Of a stretch of 64,000 nt of DNA, positions 63,585 to 64,000 are shown piece by piece. Positions within the stretch are counted from its first letter, which is position 1. Each line of letters starts with the position of its first letter. The notes beneath the pieces were generated by a model that was not told the origin of the DNA, made no database searches, and saw only the letters and a list, made by a program, of their open reading frames with translations. Made by a program: the position numbers and the translations under genes. Source of the stretch: Buxus sempervirens (Eukaryota > Streptophyta > Magnoliopsida > Buxales > Buxaceae); assembly GCA_947561395.2 (NCBI GenBank), contig OX387193.1, forward strand, positions 8,494,001-8,558,000, read 5' to 3'.

Positions 63585-64000
63585 GCTGCATTGACGATGT
63601 TATATCAATCCAAAGGATTGCAATGGTTTCGATTTTTCTCAAGCATGCATGCACAGTCTTTCACCAATGGAATGAAGAGGCTGTAAATCATGCATGCATA
63701 ATTTTTTATATGAGAGTATTTGTTTCATGTATGAATTGTTTCCTTGCTTCCGGTGAGTCATAGCAGCAGGGTTATCTCTATAGACTCACCAGGTAATGGT
63801 CAAAGACTCAAAAAGTAAATAGGAAAAAAAAAGGGTGCATGAAACATATTATGGCTTTTTTACATGGTTAAATTATTTGTCCGATACACTTTCTACAAAG
63901 CTCGTGGGCAATACTTGAAATGGCTATTAACGCGTAGGCATGTCAATCACCTTAAAATCATGTGCCGGTGAATGCACCAATTGATTGGTTGGTTGACTTT
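63585..64000. other. KptA 3' UTR and downstream sequence
   Basis: Non-coding, AT-rich, with no recognised gene or element up to the window end. Confidence 0.5.

Overview
This is a nuclear chromosome window from a flowering plant. The genes are intron-rich with GT-AG junctions, and their exons are GC-richer than the AT-rich, transposon-filled DNA around them. A plastid ycf2 fragment sits inside an intron, and every conserved protein matches a plant family. The sequence does not show whether this is a eudicot or a magnoliid-type lineage.

Layout: (1) 0-2.6 kb holds a LINE retrotransposon on the minus strand, with an intact 816-aa ORF1 and the first 30 codons of ORF2. (2) 4.0-4.2 kb holds the probable last exon of an unidentified plus-strand gene. 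(3) 5.5-10.2 kb holds a seven-exon minus-strand gene for an organellar ICT1-type peptidyl-tRNA hydrolase, followed at 11.0-11.4 kb by an inverted, broken duplicate of its last exon and 3' flank. (4) 11.9-12.6 kb holds a two-exon DUF1442 gene (minus). (5) 13.3-18.5 kb is transposon-rich: small hAT-like MITEs, a TRIM element whose 5' LTR contains a Ty3/gypsy reverse-transcriptase fragment and whose interior is split by a MITE, and a truncated LINE 3' end. (6) 19.7-23.0 kb holds a four-exon LRR receptor-like pseudokinase (minus). (7) 23.4-34.7 kb is gene-poor and contains several TSD-bounded hAT-like elements and a small solo TRIM. (8) 35.07-35.51 kb holds an intronless CML13/14-type calmodulin-like gene, with two inverted copies of one small hAT element on either side. 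(9) 40.1-49.6 kb holds an eight-exon maspardin (SPG21-like) gene with a MULE-like element and a 3 x 104-bp tandem repeat in intron 3. (10) 51.98-56.3 kb holds the ribosomal protein S13 (uS15) gene, whose 3.55-kb last intron carries the ycf2 insertion. (11) 58.3 kb holds an orphan 5' exon of an ICln (pICln) gene. (12) 59.0-63.6 kb holds an eight-exon tRNA 2'-phosphotransferase (Tpt1/KptA) gene.

The genes are mostly unrelated housekeeping functions: organellar ribosome rescue, cytosolic translation, tRNA splicing, calcium signalling, endosomal trafficking and receptor signalling. From memory, the ICT1-like / DUF1442 / CML13-14 group and the LRR-IV / KptA pair recall neighbouring gene sets in Arabidopsis, which suggests old microsynteny. 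Exon coordinates were derived by hand from splice sites and reading-frame phase. In each complete multi-exon model the summed coding length is a multiple of three.
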